From: Pelodera strongyloides
Lineage: Eukaryota; Nematoda; Chromadorea; Rhabditida; Rhabditidae
DNA: 64,000 nt
Assembly: GCA_036852015.1 (NCBI GenBank)
Contig: JAANDG010000617.1
Location: 20,983 to 84,982, forward strand
Direction of reading: 5' to 3'
Under the pieces are notes generated by a model, which was not told where the DNA came from, ran no database searches, and worked only from the letters and a program-made list of their open reading frames with translations. Positions 45,820-57,600 of the stretch are shown piece by piece. Position 1 is the first letter of the stretch. Every line of letters begins with the position of its first letter. Both the position numbers and the translations under genes were made by a program.

Positions 45820-45976
45820 CTACAAGTGCGCAGAAATTTGCATATAGTATATGGAAATTGTCCGATTTATAAATTTCTCACCCTCCCCCGCCTATATTCC
45901 TACAAGTGGCACAGAAATTTGCATATAATATATAGAATTTGTCCGATTCATATATTTCTCACCCTCCCCCACCTAC
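45820..45976. repeat. Tandem duplication of about 78 bp
   Basis: CTACAAGTGCGCAGAAATTT.. TTTCTCACCCTCCCCCGCC is followed by CTACAAGTGGCACAGAAATT.. TTTCTCACCCTCCCCCACC. The unit begins inside a B-family MITE (TTAAAGCGGTATAGCATTCA at 45783) and includes GCATATA(G/A)TATAT. Confidence 0.75.
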
Positions 45977-47486
45977 TACCCGATCCCTTAGAACTCTCGT
46001 CACACAAGTCCCCAAGCAAGTTCGAAATCCCTCAATGGATTTTCTTGGGATCAACGAAGCCCGCGAGTTGCTAATATTCTTCTATATTCTATATTATTCT
46101 TCTTCTTATTGTACTATTTATTCATCAAGGCACTTCCCCCGCGGCCCATTTTTAATCCAATCGATATATTGCAGCCGTATTACGTAAGTAATGTAGAGAT
46201 TAAGTAGTCAACCAGGCCACCTACAACTTACATCTCAGAAGCTTGCAAGCGTCATGTAGTATATAGTCGTAGTCGTGTTGACGTAAATTTTAGAAGTGTC
46301 CAGTTATGATGTTTGTGTCTGCCAGCTTTACGATTACGATATTACTGTGTTTATATATCTTGTTACTATGTATGCATATCGGAATTTACGTCAGATAATT
46401 CAATTGCAAAGTCAATTTACGATTCTAGGGAAACCATGAGGTTTATTATAGTTGCTTTATTGTGTTTCGCTTACCTGTGACTAAATGTAAAAAACCGTAA
46501 ACGTTTTTTTTTTTTTTTTGAGATATCGTCTAAATGTGAAAAACCGTAAACGTTTTTTTTTTTTTTATATTTTTCTTCCAATGTTTTTCAATCATTTACG
46601 GTGGTAAATTAATATGCGGCGTATTCCCCGTAAAAGATATACTTGCCTCAATATTATGAATAATTTATGAGTAATTGTTATCCATTTAAGTTACGTTAGT
46701 TAGGTTAAGATGCAAGACCAAATGACGTAGTAATTTATAAAGAGAAATTCTTCTTGTTTTATGTCAATCCACGCTCGGATAAGCACCGTCTCGGTCGATT
46801 AACTTCAAAAAACAAATTCAAAATAAACATCTTATTTCTTATTGTAAAAATAACTATGAGGTACATTGTATGGAGTTGTCTTTGCTGCCAATTCCAGTTA
46901 AAGAATTAGCCGCAGCGCGCCAATAGATTATATCACTGCCGAAACTCGCAGCCAAAACTTCCTGCAAAAATGTTGAGCGGCGAACTTCTGGCGCGACGAA
47001 GGTACGAAAATGCACAAATTGCTGCAGAACCAAATAAAAGCGTACGTGGAGATTTCGCCCTATATTCGCCATGTTTTCGAGAACCTGGCGAGATTTTGGC
47101 GACGACTGGGCGACGTGCACAGAGAGATCTAGGCGCAGCTGATTTTTTCACCGCGCGCTATCATAGTTTCGCGTCGATTCGTCTTATTGTTAGATTAACT
47201 CACACTATTTTGTTCTCTGATATTACTTCACAAGATAGATGCATAGTGCTACCGCTTACAGACAGATTTTTTCATTTATATAGTTTTTTTCGGAATTAAC
47301 GATGACGCTATCCATCTCACATAAAATTTAGGAATTGCGTTTTTATGTTTCTATGTCAGGATTATTTTAAATTTTACTCGAATCCCCAAAAACTGCTGAT
47401 CAATTTAATGCGATGTGAATTCCTTTTTTTTCTTCGTTTTTTTTTTGTTGTCAGTATTCAATGTACATACATGGATATTGTGATTT

Positions 47487-47641
47487 TTAAAGCGATATAA
47501 CAGCCGGCTCTTGAAATGCATGCTGAACTGCCTCGAATTGAGCTCGATTTTTTATTCTAATTATACTCATTTGTATATGATGCATGATAATGCAGTTATC
47601 CAAAATACGTTTCAAAAAACCTGCTGTTATAAGTCTTTTAA
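47487..47641. mobile_element. Family C MITE
   Basis: TTAAAGCGATATAACAGCCG to AAAAAACCTGCTGTTATAAG then TCTTTTA. Confidence 0.78.
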
Positions 47642-47759
47642 GAATCCGGCACAAATAAAAAAAGTTTTACTGAAAGCTCAGACATAAATGCGAATAGTTT
47701 CGGAAGTATTCCAGAGTGTAAAAAGCTTTTAGTCCCAGTCATTACAAACGATGTTGTAT

Positions 47760-47798
47760 CTTTTATTACAAACTTTCGGCGCATTCGCCATCTTCAGT
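47760..47798 (-). other. TTTCGGC/CATCTTCAG module, copy 3
   Basis: The minus strand reads ACTGAAGATGGCGAATGCGC, CGAAAGTTTG and TAATAAAAG. GGCG and CGCC form a 4-bp stem between CTGAAGA(T) and GAAA, the hammerhead-core layout with one extra base. Confidence 0.35.
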
Positions 47799-48083
47799 AA
47801 AATTAACTGCCTAAAAAACAACAATAAATGAATCCATGCTTCTTGCCAAAACATACATATGTTCGACTAAAAGATTAAAATGCAGGAAACTCGCCTTCAC
47901 CAAATTCAACAAAAATTTGAAACCAAATGTTAAAACGGTACCACACGTGGTTTCTGAAACCTGTGTGCCATTTCAGTTCGTTTCATTTTTATATATTTAT
48001 TTTTATCTTTGATTATGAAATATTGTATTACTACATGTACTGATAACCTCAGGTCGTGTCTGCTTCACGGCAGTACACACTTT

Positions 48084-48445
48084 TTAAAGGGATCGGCTCA
48101 CCTTAAATTGTGCCTGTTTTTTTTGTTTCTTTATTTTCTATAAGGGATAATAAAAATTTGGAATACAAAAAGAAGTGTTCAATTTCAATACTCACGAAGA
48201 TATTAGGTGATAAAGTGGTGGATCGATCGGCCCGAAATGAAAAAGTGTAATTGTCCTGCCTTGTTTGTATGGGACAATTAACACTTTTTCATTTCGGGCC
48301 GATCGATCCACCACTTTATCACCTAATATCTTCGTGAGTATTGAAATATAACACTACTTTTTGTATTCCAAATTTTTATTATCCCTTATAGAAAATAAAG
48401 AAACAGAAAAAACAGACACGATTTGAGGTGAGCCGATCCCTTTAA
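48084..48445. mobile_element. Family E palindrome, 362 bp
   Basis: TTAAAGGGATCGGCTCACCT to GGTGAGCCGATCCCTTTAA. Arms of about 170 bp are almost identical (e.g. GATCGATCGGCCCGAAATG against its complement), with a short spacer. The ends are related to 19785-20267 but the interior is different. Confidence 0.92.
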
Positions 48446-48578
48446 AACACCGGTCGCTTTTTGAAACGCATTGTGGAGTGGACAACTGAATATTTGCGTA
48501 TTTATGCTAATTTGCTCGAATTTAACCCAATTTTTATTCTAATTTATGCTCGAAAATCCGACCGGCATTTCGCTTTAA
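48441..48578. mobile_element. Family A MITE, right side shortened
   Basis: TTTAAAACACCGGTCGCTTT to ATCCGACCGGCATTTCGCTT then TAA. It starts on the TTTAA that ends the E palindrome and finishes on the TTTAA that begins element G. Confidence 0.8.
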
Positions 48579-48701
48579 AGGGACGCGGTCACTGAAAATA
48601 CCCTCTATATTTTATGTCTTTTTTATTAACTAAAAGGTAAATAAAACACAATCTTTGTGCAAACATTACAATTTGCAGTGCCCTCACCGAGATATTCACC
48701 T
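48575..48701 (+). mobile_element. Element G, left inverted arm
   Basis: TTAAAGGGACGCGGTCACTG, GAAAATACCC, ATTTTATGTCTTTTTTATTA and ACCGAGATATTCACC recur as the complement at 54443-54566. The arm is about 127 bp. Confidence 0.85.
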
Positions 48702-49240
48702 CGGGGAAATAATGCAGCCAGACCAAGCGCTACAGTAACCCAATTTCTATAACGCGCGTTCTACAGTAACGAGGGGCTACTGCTCCTGGCAAATTGCCAG
48801 GTGCTACAAACTACAATCATTATTGCGGCAAAATTAAAAGGAAAAATGGCGATTGAATGTTTTAAAGGAAAAAAGAACGTGATTTGGTCAAGGCAGATGT
48901 TTTTGGGTTATATGAATCTCGCACAATATTAAGAATAATACCTCCTTAGTTTGGGCAGTGTTGAGGAAACCAGGAAAATACTACAGGGCTCAACGGATGT
49001 ATTCGCGCACGTGGCGGCTATCTTTTCGCTTTCTCCTGTTTTCAGTGCGTAACATTCTACAAACAGCACGCTAATTACTCTTGCCAGATCCACGACTCCT
49101 ACCCGATCATCAACTGAGATGATCACACACACACAAATGACAAAAAATCTCATAGCATCAGCAAGGCACATTCTTCAAAATGTTTATTCGCATCTTACCA
49201 AACGAGCAATAAAATAATTACACAGGTGCACGAAGAAGAA

Positions 49241-52200
49241 TACCTTGAATACCTTGAAGACCGTTATATCAGCTGTTGGCTCGCCAACAGCGCAGGTCGC
49301 AACTACGCCATGAAGACCTGCATCTTGCGATGCGATTCCATGCACGTCCAAATGATTTAACCATCGGGTCTGCCCATCTCGTTGGCGGTCGCCCTTGAGG
49401 ACGCTTGTAATCGCGGGGACGCCATTCTGTGACCCGAGTGGTCCATCGATTGTCATTTCTACGAATGACATGACCAGCCCATCGATGTTTCGAGCTGTAT
49501 ATCCTATCAATTATATCATCTACGCCGGACTTTTCTCGAAGTGTGACGTTTGACATACGATCACGGAGGCGCGTGCCTACCATCTTACGCTCCATGGCTC
49601 TCTGGGTGACAAGTAAGGATTCTTCGTCTTTCTTTGTCGTGCACCAAGTTTCGGAAGCATAGGTCATTGCTGGCAGCACATGCGTGTTAAACACCTTGGC
49701 TTTCACTTCTTTTGAAAGCTTCACATTGGTGAGTACATCTCGTAGTTTCCAGAAAGCCTTCCACCCAGACTGTTTACGCCGAGAGAGTTCGGCGGTGAGG
49801 CTGTTGCTGGGTTAACCTCGCGTCCAAGGTAAACATACTTCCCGCCTTTTCGAGCGTGCTGTTGCCAATACGTATGTCTGCACCGCCGTTTGGACAATGA
49901 TCGTTAGCCATCCACTGTGTCTTGCCTGGGTGGGCTTCAAGACCGATTAGCGACGTTACTCGAATTAGTTCGTCTAGGTTTTCTGCAGTGTACATGGGTC
50001 TTTGGCTATAAGAACCACATCGTCGGCAAACAGTAAGAACTGTAGTGTTTCGCCGTCAATGTCATAACCACCGGACATGTTGGCGTCTCTCAAAGCACAT
50101 TCCAGAGAAGCAGAAAACAGAGTGGGTGAAATGGCATCCCCTTGTTTGACTCCGCGCTCAACGGGCACCTTAACTGGTGTATGAAGGAGTTGGATGTCCG
50201 TGGCGCACTGGTTATACAGCTCGTCTATCATAGACACGTAGCTTCTGGCACTGCGTGATGTTTCAGAGCATTGAGGACCGCCTGCTTCTCAACCGAATCG
50301 AACGCCTTTTTGAAGTCGACAAACAACATACAGAGGGGTATCTTGTACTCCCTAGACCGCTCGATAACTTGACACACAGTGTGAATGTGGTCAATAGTCG
50401 AGTACCCGCCTCGAAAGCCTGCCTGCTCTCGTCTATTGCCTTCTTCCAGCCACTTGCTGATTCGGTTCAAGATGACGCGAGAAAACAGCTTTGACAGCTG
50501 TGACATCAACGCAATTGGACGATAGTTGTTTATGTCCTCTTTGCTTCCCTTCTTATGGATCAGGATGGTGTTACTACCTTTCCAGTTCTCAGGGACGATT
50601 TTCATTGAGAGGATATTGTTGAACAACCTGCAAACCGCGGATAGAGCGGACTTCGGAGCGTACTTGAGGAGATCAATGGAAATGCCATCATTGCCAGGAG
50701 CCCTGTTATTAGGCATTCTCTTCAAAGCATGTTCAACCTCGCTCTCCATGAACTCCGGCACGTCCTCATTCACTTCAATGCCTGATTTCGGAACACGCTT
50801 CTTCGAAGCAAAGAGATCCCCATAGAAATCTTTGATGATATCGGCAATATCCTGGATCTTGGTCTTCAAAGTACCGTCTTTGTCCATCATGGCCACAGTT
50901 GCCTCCTTATGCAAGGAATAGCGTTGGCGTACTTTCTTTATGGACATAAGACGCTCGGGCCGCTTCGAGAGCTTTAACCTTCGTTAAAGCTTCTTATAGT
51001 CTGTTTCAACCATCTTTCGTAGGTCGCGGCTGAGGCTCTGTACGTTTTGACCCTGATGTAGCCTTTTTCGTCTCTCACGGATCAATTCAATGGTCTTCGA
51101 CGTCAGTCTTTCTCTAGGATGAGCACGAATGACCGGCCTAGCCTCAGCTGATGCCCTCGCCAATTCCCGGCTCAGTTCGGAGTACGACTGAGGTGAACCG
51201 TACCTCGACCAGTCCACTTGGTTCATTATAGCACGGGCTAGACCCGGATCAACGTCTCCACGCCTGGAGGTGCGCCTTCTGAACTTAACAGAACCAAAGT
51301 CGATGATGGACTTGACCAAGCGGTGATCTGAACTTGAGCCGCACCAGCTTCTACCGACGATCTTACAGTCAACGACCCGATGGGCGTCGTTGCAAAGGAC
51401 ATAGTCCAGCTGTTTTTTTGCACCTTGCGGGCTCTGCCACGTCCAAAGTCTACGCTTTCGTTGTTGGAACATGGTGTTCAACACGTACATGCACTGACTT
51501 TCCGCAAAATCTGCTAGCCGTTGACCACGGTCATTACGGGTGTCTGCGCGTAGTGCCCAACGTACGTTTCCCATCGTCCCTGGGACCGATGGACGCGTTG
51601 AAGTCACCGACGACAAGCTTGACATGTGCACGACTGTTCGTCAGTTCTCGCTCAATGTCATCATAAAGCTCCTCCACGACCTCGTCGTATACTCGCTGGT
51701 GGGAGCGTACACGTTAACAACGGTGAATGTCACACGTTTCACTTCGCCATGAAGGACCGCCACACGCGGGCTGACTGCTCTCATATCGCTGACATATGGC
51801 AGGTATTCTGGGGGGACTATGAAGCCCACACCGCCAGACCTCGACCTCTCCTCTCTGGCTCCAATGAGCACACGGTGGCCACTGTGCCAGGTCTTGCACT
51901 TGCTCTCCTTGGACCGCGTCTCTTGGATAGCAACGATGCCAGCGTTCACATTATCGAGCTCGCCGATCAACTGATCGACATCAGCGTCCTTGTGCAGCGT
52001 CCGGGCGTTAAACGTAGATATATGAAAATAGGAAAAATTATGGTTCCCTACGGCCGTGAGATTGCTATAGCACCCCTGCCTTGCGGCGCACGGAACTCGG
52101 GGTCTTTGCTGATTTGACTTTGACATAGTTGGTTTTGGCAATACGTCCTGCGGGTGCCAATCTTCTCGCAGGACGCCCGCTCATTTCGCCGGCATTACCC

Positions 52201-52247
52201 GTTTCACCCCTACGGTGCGTTGAACCATGAGCATAGGATTGTAGGGG
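49241..52247 (-). mobile_element. RTE-type non-LTR retrotransposon, decayed
   Basis: About 3.0 kb on the minus strand, with endonuclease followed by reverse transcriptase and no LTR or ORF1. The 13-mer GCACGAAGAAGAA occurs directly at both borders (49228-49240 and 52248-52260), as expected of a target site duplication. On the element's sense strand the 3' end after the coding part is only about 30 nt and holds TTCAAGGTATTCAAGGTA, tandem short repeats of the kind that end RTE elements. Several frame breaks show it is inactive. It lies between the two arms of element G. Confidence 0.85.
49269..52141 (-). pseudogene. Endonuclease/reverse transcriptase of the RTE-type element, frame-broken
   Basis: Minus-strand pieces in order: 52141-51641 (APE-type endonuclease with FNARTL, IQETRS, GGVGFIVP and VVNVYAPTS), 51631-50984 (end of endonuclease, LDYVLCND and SSDHRLV), 50947-50228 (reverse transcriptase, PGNDGISIDLLKY, NYRPIALMS, GFRGGYSTIDHI and FVDFKKAFDSV), 50237-49974 (GVKQGDAISPTLF and the catalytic LFADD), 49995-49774, and 49724-49269 (C-terminal RWAGHVIRRNDNRW and GRPPTRWAD). 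At least four frame changes separate them. The gap between the first two pieces falls at the expected GDFN motif. The domain order and the C-terminal motif match RTE-clade elements. Confidence 0.85.
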
Positions 52248-52260
52248 GCACGAAGAAGAA

Positions 52261-54442
52261 GGCCATAAAAATAGCAAAGAGTGAACACATTTTCGAAGAA
52301 TGCGTTTTTTGGCCAATTCCGCCTATGACTTTCGACTTCTGATCTCGAAGTCGCCACATCTTTGCACCAGCAGACCTAAACATCCAATATAGTATTGCTA
52401 TATAATGAGTGGATGTGTTAGAATCATAACACTCCAACTCGTCAAGTAAATAAAGTTTATATTTAAGAGGACGGGTGTTGAGCCAAAAGAAACAGTGAAT
52501 ATCAGAGATCCCTAAGAGTCTATTAATCTTGCAACACCAAGAAGTTCGTTTTTGGGGCACTGAATTTTCTTTATTCAGTGAAGCAATACGGTACAATAGG
52601 AAGTAAATAAAATAGTACTCAAAGCAAGTATGTCCTTAACGTGTTTGTTTTTGTATCGTCAGCTAGGTGTCCTTTGTCGTTCACACAACACAGTCCAGCC
52701 ATTTTAGTGTCAAAAATCTGAAATACAAATAAATAAATGTTTCTGTAGGTTCTCCAAGTTTTGACAGATAACAAAATAGTCCAAGTTTGATATGCATTTT
52801 CATGTCCAACAAGGAAGATAATATGGCATGAATACCGGGCCAATTAACCCTGTGTTGAAAGCAAATATATCAAACGATTACATGTTGTGATTAAGGTGCA
52901 AGCACATGCGTATGACATTCAGTGCTCCGATTTACGCGCGCAAGTAGTGATTTTAAGATTTTAAGATATTAAGACACTGTTGCGGACTGCGAATATTCGG
53001 CAATTGGAGTGCGAATAACAGCAAAATGAAAAAGCGCATCGAAAATGTGTATCCAATGACTGATGACGAGCAATACAATTTAGTAAGTGCCAAACGTTTA
53101 GCTAATTTAATAACAGAAAAATTATATAAATTGTCCAATGAGACTAACCCAATCCAGAGGGCATGCAGATGCAGGGTTCTCCCAGAACCTTCTTGAGTGA
53201 TCGGGAGATTCGGAGATTTTCTCAACATTGAAGGCTCTTTAGCTTATTGCTCGCTTCGACACGGGTAACCTGAACAGAAAGGAGTTTCATTTCGCCACAA
53301 CACCTGGCAACACGAATCACCCCAACATAAAACGACAGCAGATCCAGGATATAAAGCATACATACACTGCAAATGATGCTACAAATGATCTGAATGATCT
53401 GAATAGCGCCCTTATGTCTTTCAAAAAATAGTTTTGCCATTTAGCCATCGCTAAAAAAAAATCAATGTCCACGCAACAAAATTTGGCTATCAAAAATGTG
53501 TCCTTACTGCACTGACATCTTAAGGTTCCTTTTGGTCTTTACAAAATTCAGGGTTTTGCCTGATTTTCCTTTGCCTCATCCATCGACCAATAAATATTTA
53601 TTATTAAAATCAAAACGGTTCTTACAGGACTAAAGCTGGAACTATACGTCAGGAGCGAATATTGGAGAAATTATCTGCAGCATAATAAAATAAAATAAAA
53701 ATAAGTACCTCTGGCAAAATGTCCGTAGTTTGTCCATGCCTCCTTGTAAAAAGTTTCGCTTCTTGAACTCTACAAACTCAGTGCTCATTATTAGCACGGA
53801 ACGCGTCAAGAAAACACCTAAATAAAAACGGTTATTGCATGTACATTCTCGAAACATAAGAGTTGAAAATTAAAGAAGAATAACAGTTCAATTGAAAATT
53901 AAGCTACTGGATAAAACTAAGCAAACTGAAGCCAGGGCAAACATGAGCGCGAAAAGCAAGGGCACATACGTAAAAGAAGTAGCTAAACGAAAATATAAAT
54001 ATATATGCAATATCAGAACGAAATATACAGGGACAAACCTCATCAATCCAACCAAAAACAAGTGAACGAGGTATAATTCTAAAAATGAACCTAATACAAC
54101 ACGAACTAACAAACACATCAATCAATCAATGGTGGTACAATGGCACAACCGCCCTAGCAAAATAGCAGACTGAATACACAAAAACGGGATGAACAAAATA
54201 GGAGAGAAAAGGAGAGTCGAGTAAAAAAAAGAATACACCTGCGAGAAAGGGAACTTTCTGAGAAACGTGAGGGAATAAGAACCTACAGCTCTGCTTATAT
54301 ACAGCATAGAAACAAGCATAAGAGAAAATAGGAAAACAAACAACGGCGCGGCGCGCGGCCGAAGAAAAAAAATAATCGGCTGCGCGCATGCACAATGCAT
54401 TCTTACTGTAGCGATTGGCACCTGCCCATATTTTTCCCACGG
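52261..54442. other. Interior of element G, right part, no clear gene
   Basis: Joined to 48702-49240 this is the body of element G without the retrotransposon. I found no transposase motif on either strand. One + strand frame at 53026-53196 (56 residues, beginning MKKRIENVYPMTDDEQYNL) is coding-like and has a GTAAGT donor after NL, but no partner exon was found. Minus frames are hydrophobic and look accidental. Confidence 0.4.
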
Positions 54443-54566
54443 TGAATATCTCGGTGAAGGGAGGGCAATGCACCCTCTTTAATCAAAAGTTACGTTTTAT
54501 TTACCTTTTAGTTAATAAAAAAGACATAAAATATAGGGGGTATTTTCAGTGACCGCGTCCCTTTAA
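54443..54566 (-). mobile_element. Element G, right inverted arm
   Basis: GGTGAATATCTCGGTGA through CAGTGACCGCGTCCCTTTAA is the complement of the arm at 48575. It ends 34 nt before the GPCR start codon, so it probably lies in the GPCR's 5' region. Confidence 0.85.
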
Positions 54567-54600
54567 ACTTTGGAGTCCAATAAATATTTAAACATTTCAG

Positions 54601-57600
54601 ATGACGTCATCATCGGTAAATGATTCCCTAATTGAAATGTGTCCTGATAATGTTTTCACCAGTAAACAAATCGATTTACGTCTAATGGGAAATATGCCGA
54701 TTTCGGTTTTCGGAATGTTTACAAATCTAATCAATATTGGTAAGTTTTTAGTTTACAAAGTGATTACCGGACTACAGTATATCTCTGTCGGCTTTTACCT
54801 ACAATGATTTACTTCTCTTGAATACTAGCAAAGTAGTAACAAAGTTAACACGAATAACAATTCGTGCAGCTAAACACGAAAATCCACCTTTGGACCACAG
54901 CCAAGTGTTTACGACCTCCATAAATCAATAAATCAATAATCTAAGTTTTCTTTAGTTGTGTTTCTCGATTCCGAAATGCGGTGCTCTCTCGTCAACCATT
55001 TTCTATTGGCACTTTCTATATCAGACTTGCTACTGTTAATATTCAACTTCTTTTTTCTAATATTCCCCGTGATTGCGGCGATGTCAACGCAGATACAACT
55101 TCACAATGCATACCCGCTATTTTTGTGGTGAGTACCAAATGCGTAAAAGTTGGTAGCTGGGCAAAACCGGCGGAGATAAGTCAGCTTCCCGAGAAGATTG
55201 GCCACCGGGAGGCTTAAAGTCAGCCATCCTGCACCGTTCCGGCGATATCGGTTGAGAAACGGGGTGGTGCACTTGATCTTTATCTTTTAATCGAAGCTGT
55301 AGATAGTTGATTCGACACCACCTAATTTTATTTCAGGCACGCGTATCCACTCGCATTAACTACACAAACTTGTGGTGTATATCTAACTGTTCTTGTTTCG
55401 GTTCATCGATATTTAGGTAGGTACTTTTTTAAAGTGATATGGCATTTGGTTCATGAAACTTATTTTTGATTACTGCATTTGCATATGTTGTATGCAAATT
55501 TTGTGCTTTTCTGCCTGCGCCGGAAATAACGCAGAGGATCCAAAAGTATACGTACGTAAGACGTATTTCTGTAGTTTTCTGGCAAAACTTTGAAAACCAC
55601 GTATCCTGGAGCTTGAAAGATAACCTGACTGTATGGTAAATCGATATGCTAACAATATGAACATTACAGGCGTTTGTCATCCATTTCGCGCAAAGCGGTG
55701 GGTGAGCGGCCGTCCCGTTAAATGTGCTATTATTGGTTCAATTCTCTTCTCGATTTTGCTCAACATTCCCACGTGGATGGAACTTGCCATACAACCATGC
55801 TATTCAAGACAATTTAAACAAATAGTCAAGTAAGGACAACCTTTTGATGAATTTAAACTGTTGTTGATTAAAGTTACTCCGATCCCTTAATGCAACTTCA
55901 TTCTTTCAGCACTGTTGCCCTTACTGCTCTAAAAGAGTCGCGATTGTATGATATCATCGCAAAGGTGAGCGAGAAAAATCGTTTGTAAATAGTCTTATTG
56001 TTTAGGCTTTGTCTTAGGCTTAGGCTTAGGCTTATGAAAGATGAATGAAAGTGGATAATTAAGATTTAATCCAGGTAATTGGCTACACAATGGTGATGTT
56101 CGTGATTCCATTCATAACTTTAATCTTTGTGAATTGTCGGATGATTGTTGCGCTTAAGCAGTCCAAACATCTACGAAACCTGCACTCTTCGAAGAAATCC
56201 GTTCAATCGTATGTTTTATTAATAAAAAATCTTTTATGAATAAAGAGCGTGCAACTTTATTCAAGGACGTTACAGTTAAATGTTCAAAGTTTGGTTACGA
56301 CATGTTCCGCCGAGGTCCTTAGGCGACGAGTTCCAGATGACAAATTTTCAGAGTTCGGGGCAGTTATTTTTGTGTATAGATCAATAAGGTATTGCTGATA
56401 AAAAGATAAATTTTCAGGCGCCAATTTATGAGCCAATTTCGATTGCTGAAAAACTCAAAATATTCCGAAATTTTCCAGAATTTCACAAAAATGGCGAGCA
56501 TTCAGTAAGTTCCCTTTGTTTACTGTTGTGACATTCCGCTCATTGTTTTGCTTCTAATTTACTACTATTTTACAACAATGAAAACGCTAGGATGAACCGA
56601 GATGTTCTCGTTCTTATGCTTGCAATATTTGAAGCTGACAAACGATGTTGTTTATTTGTATGTTTGTTTGTTTGTACGTTTGTATCACGCACGTTACGCT
56701 TCAGATTTAAACTTTGCTCAGTAGTTCACGTGTCCGTGCAACGAGAAATCCAAGGTCTATATTTTATCATAGAAATCATATTTATTCCAGAAACTTGCGT
56801 TCTCCTTCTTTTCTGAAAACACAAGGCAGTTCAGTGCGGGATCGCTCAGTGACACTCATGTTGCTGGCAATCGTTGGAATATTTCTAGGCTGTAATTGCC
56901 TTGCCTTTTTTAATAACTTAATCGATATCCTGAAGAAGGAGAACCATATTGGGGTAAGTAACTGCATGTTTATAAGTAGTGGAAAAGTGTAGCGCTGAAG
57001 CCATAGTAAGTGCGACGAAATTGCAGAAATTGTAGCGAAAACACAAAATTGTAGCGCCGCGAGAGTTTGGCGCGCAAAATGCGCGAAAATACACAAAAGT
57101 CTATGTAGGAATGTATGCGCGTCCGACAATTTTGCCAGTTTTTCGCAGGAGCAAGGCGAGATCCTTGTGAGGGATGGGTGATGCGCTAAAAGTGCAAAAG
57201 TGCTTTCGTGAAAAGCGAATCGGGCCGTGTTTTTGAAAAAAAGCTAGAAAACTGAAATTTTGTGCTCTCGTGCCCGTCATTGTTGTGGCCGAAATTTCCA
57301 TAAGAAATGCCCAGGCACAGAAACAACGTAAGCTGCCCTTCACTCGTTCTAAAAAGTTTACGGATCAGATACTTCTTAACTTACCGTTATATTTTAGTTC
57401 GAGCTCTTCGAATTATCGGTCGAGATGGGCAACATTCTTATTTCACTCAATTCGTCGTCTTCGATTCTTGTCTACATGATATTCAGCTCCAAATATCGTG
57501 CAATTATCAAACACTGGTTGGGACTGGAAAAGAGAAAGCGGGTTAGTCAATCCTTTCGAAGCTATATTTTTCATGCCCTTTAATTTTTATGACATTTTTA

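Larger units (their letters stand above)
42609..48574. other. Gene-poor interval of repeats
   Basis: No supported gene. Contents: the A element just described, a B right end to 43273, a GCATGATGCG-rich cluster (about 43580-43640), a CT microsatellite (43835-44037), a B left end at 44207, degenerate GCCTAA repeats (44386-44440), B ends at about 45241 and 45783, a tandem 78-bp duplication (45820-45976), a 54-bp duplication with T runs (46486-46568), a C element (47487-47641), a hammerhead-like module (47760-47798), and E and A elements from 48084. Confidence 0.5.

Noticed and set aside
46854..47299. Frames on both strands around 46970-47150 resembling a small gene
   Set aside because: Frames are of similar length on opposite strands over a GC-rich patch; no splice partners or family match.
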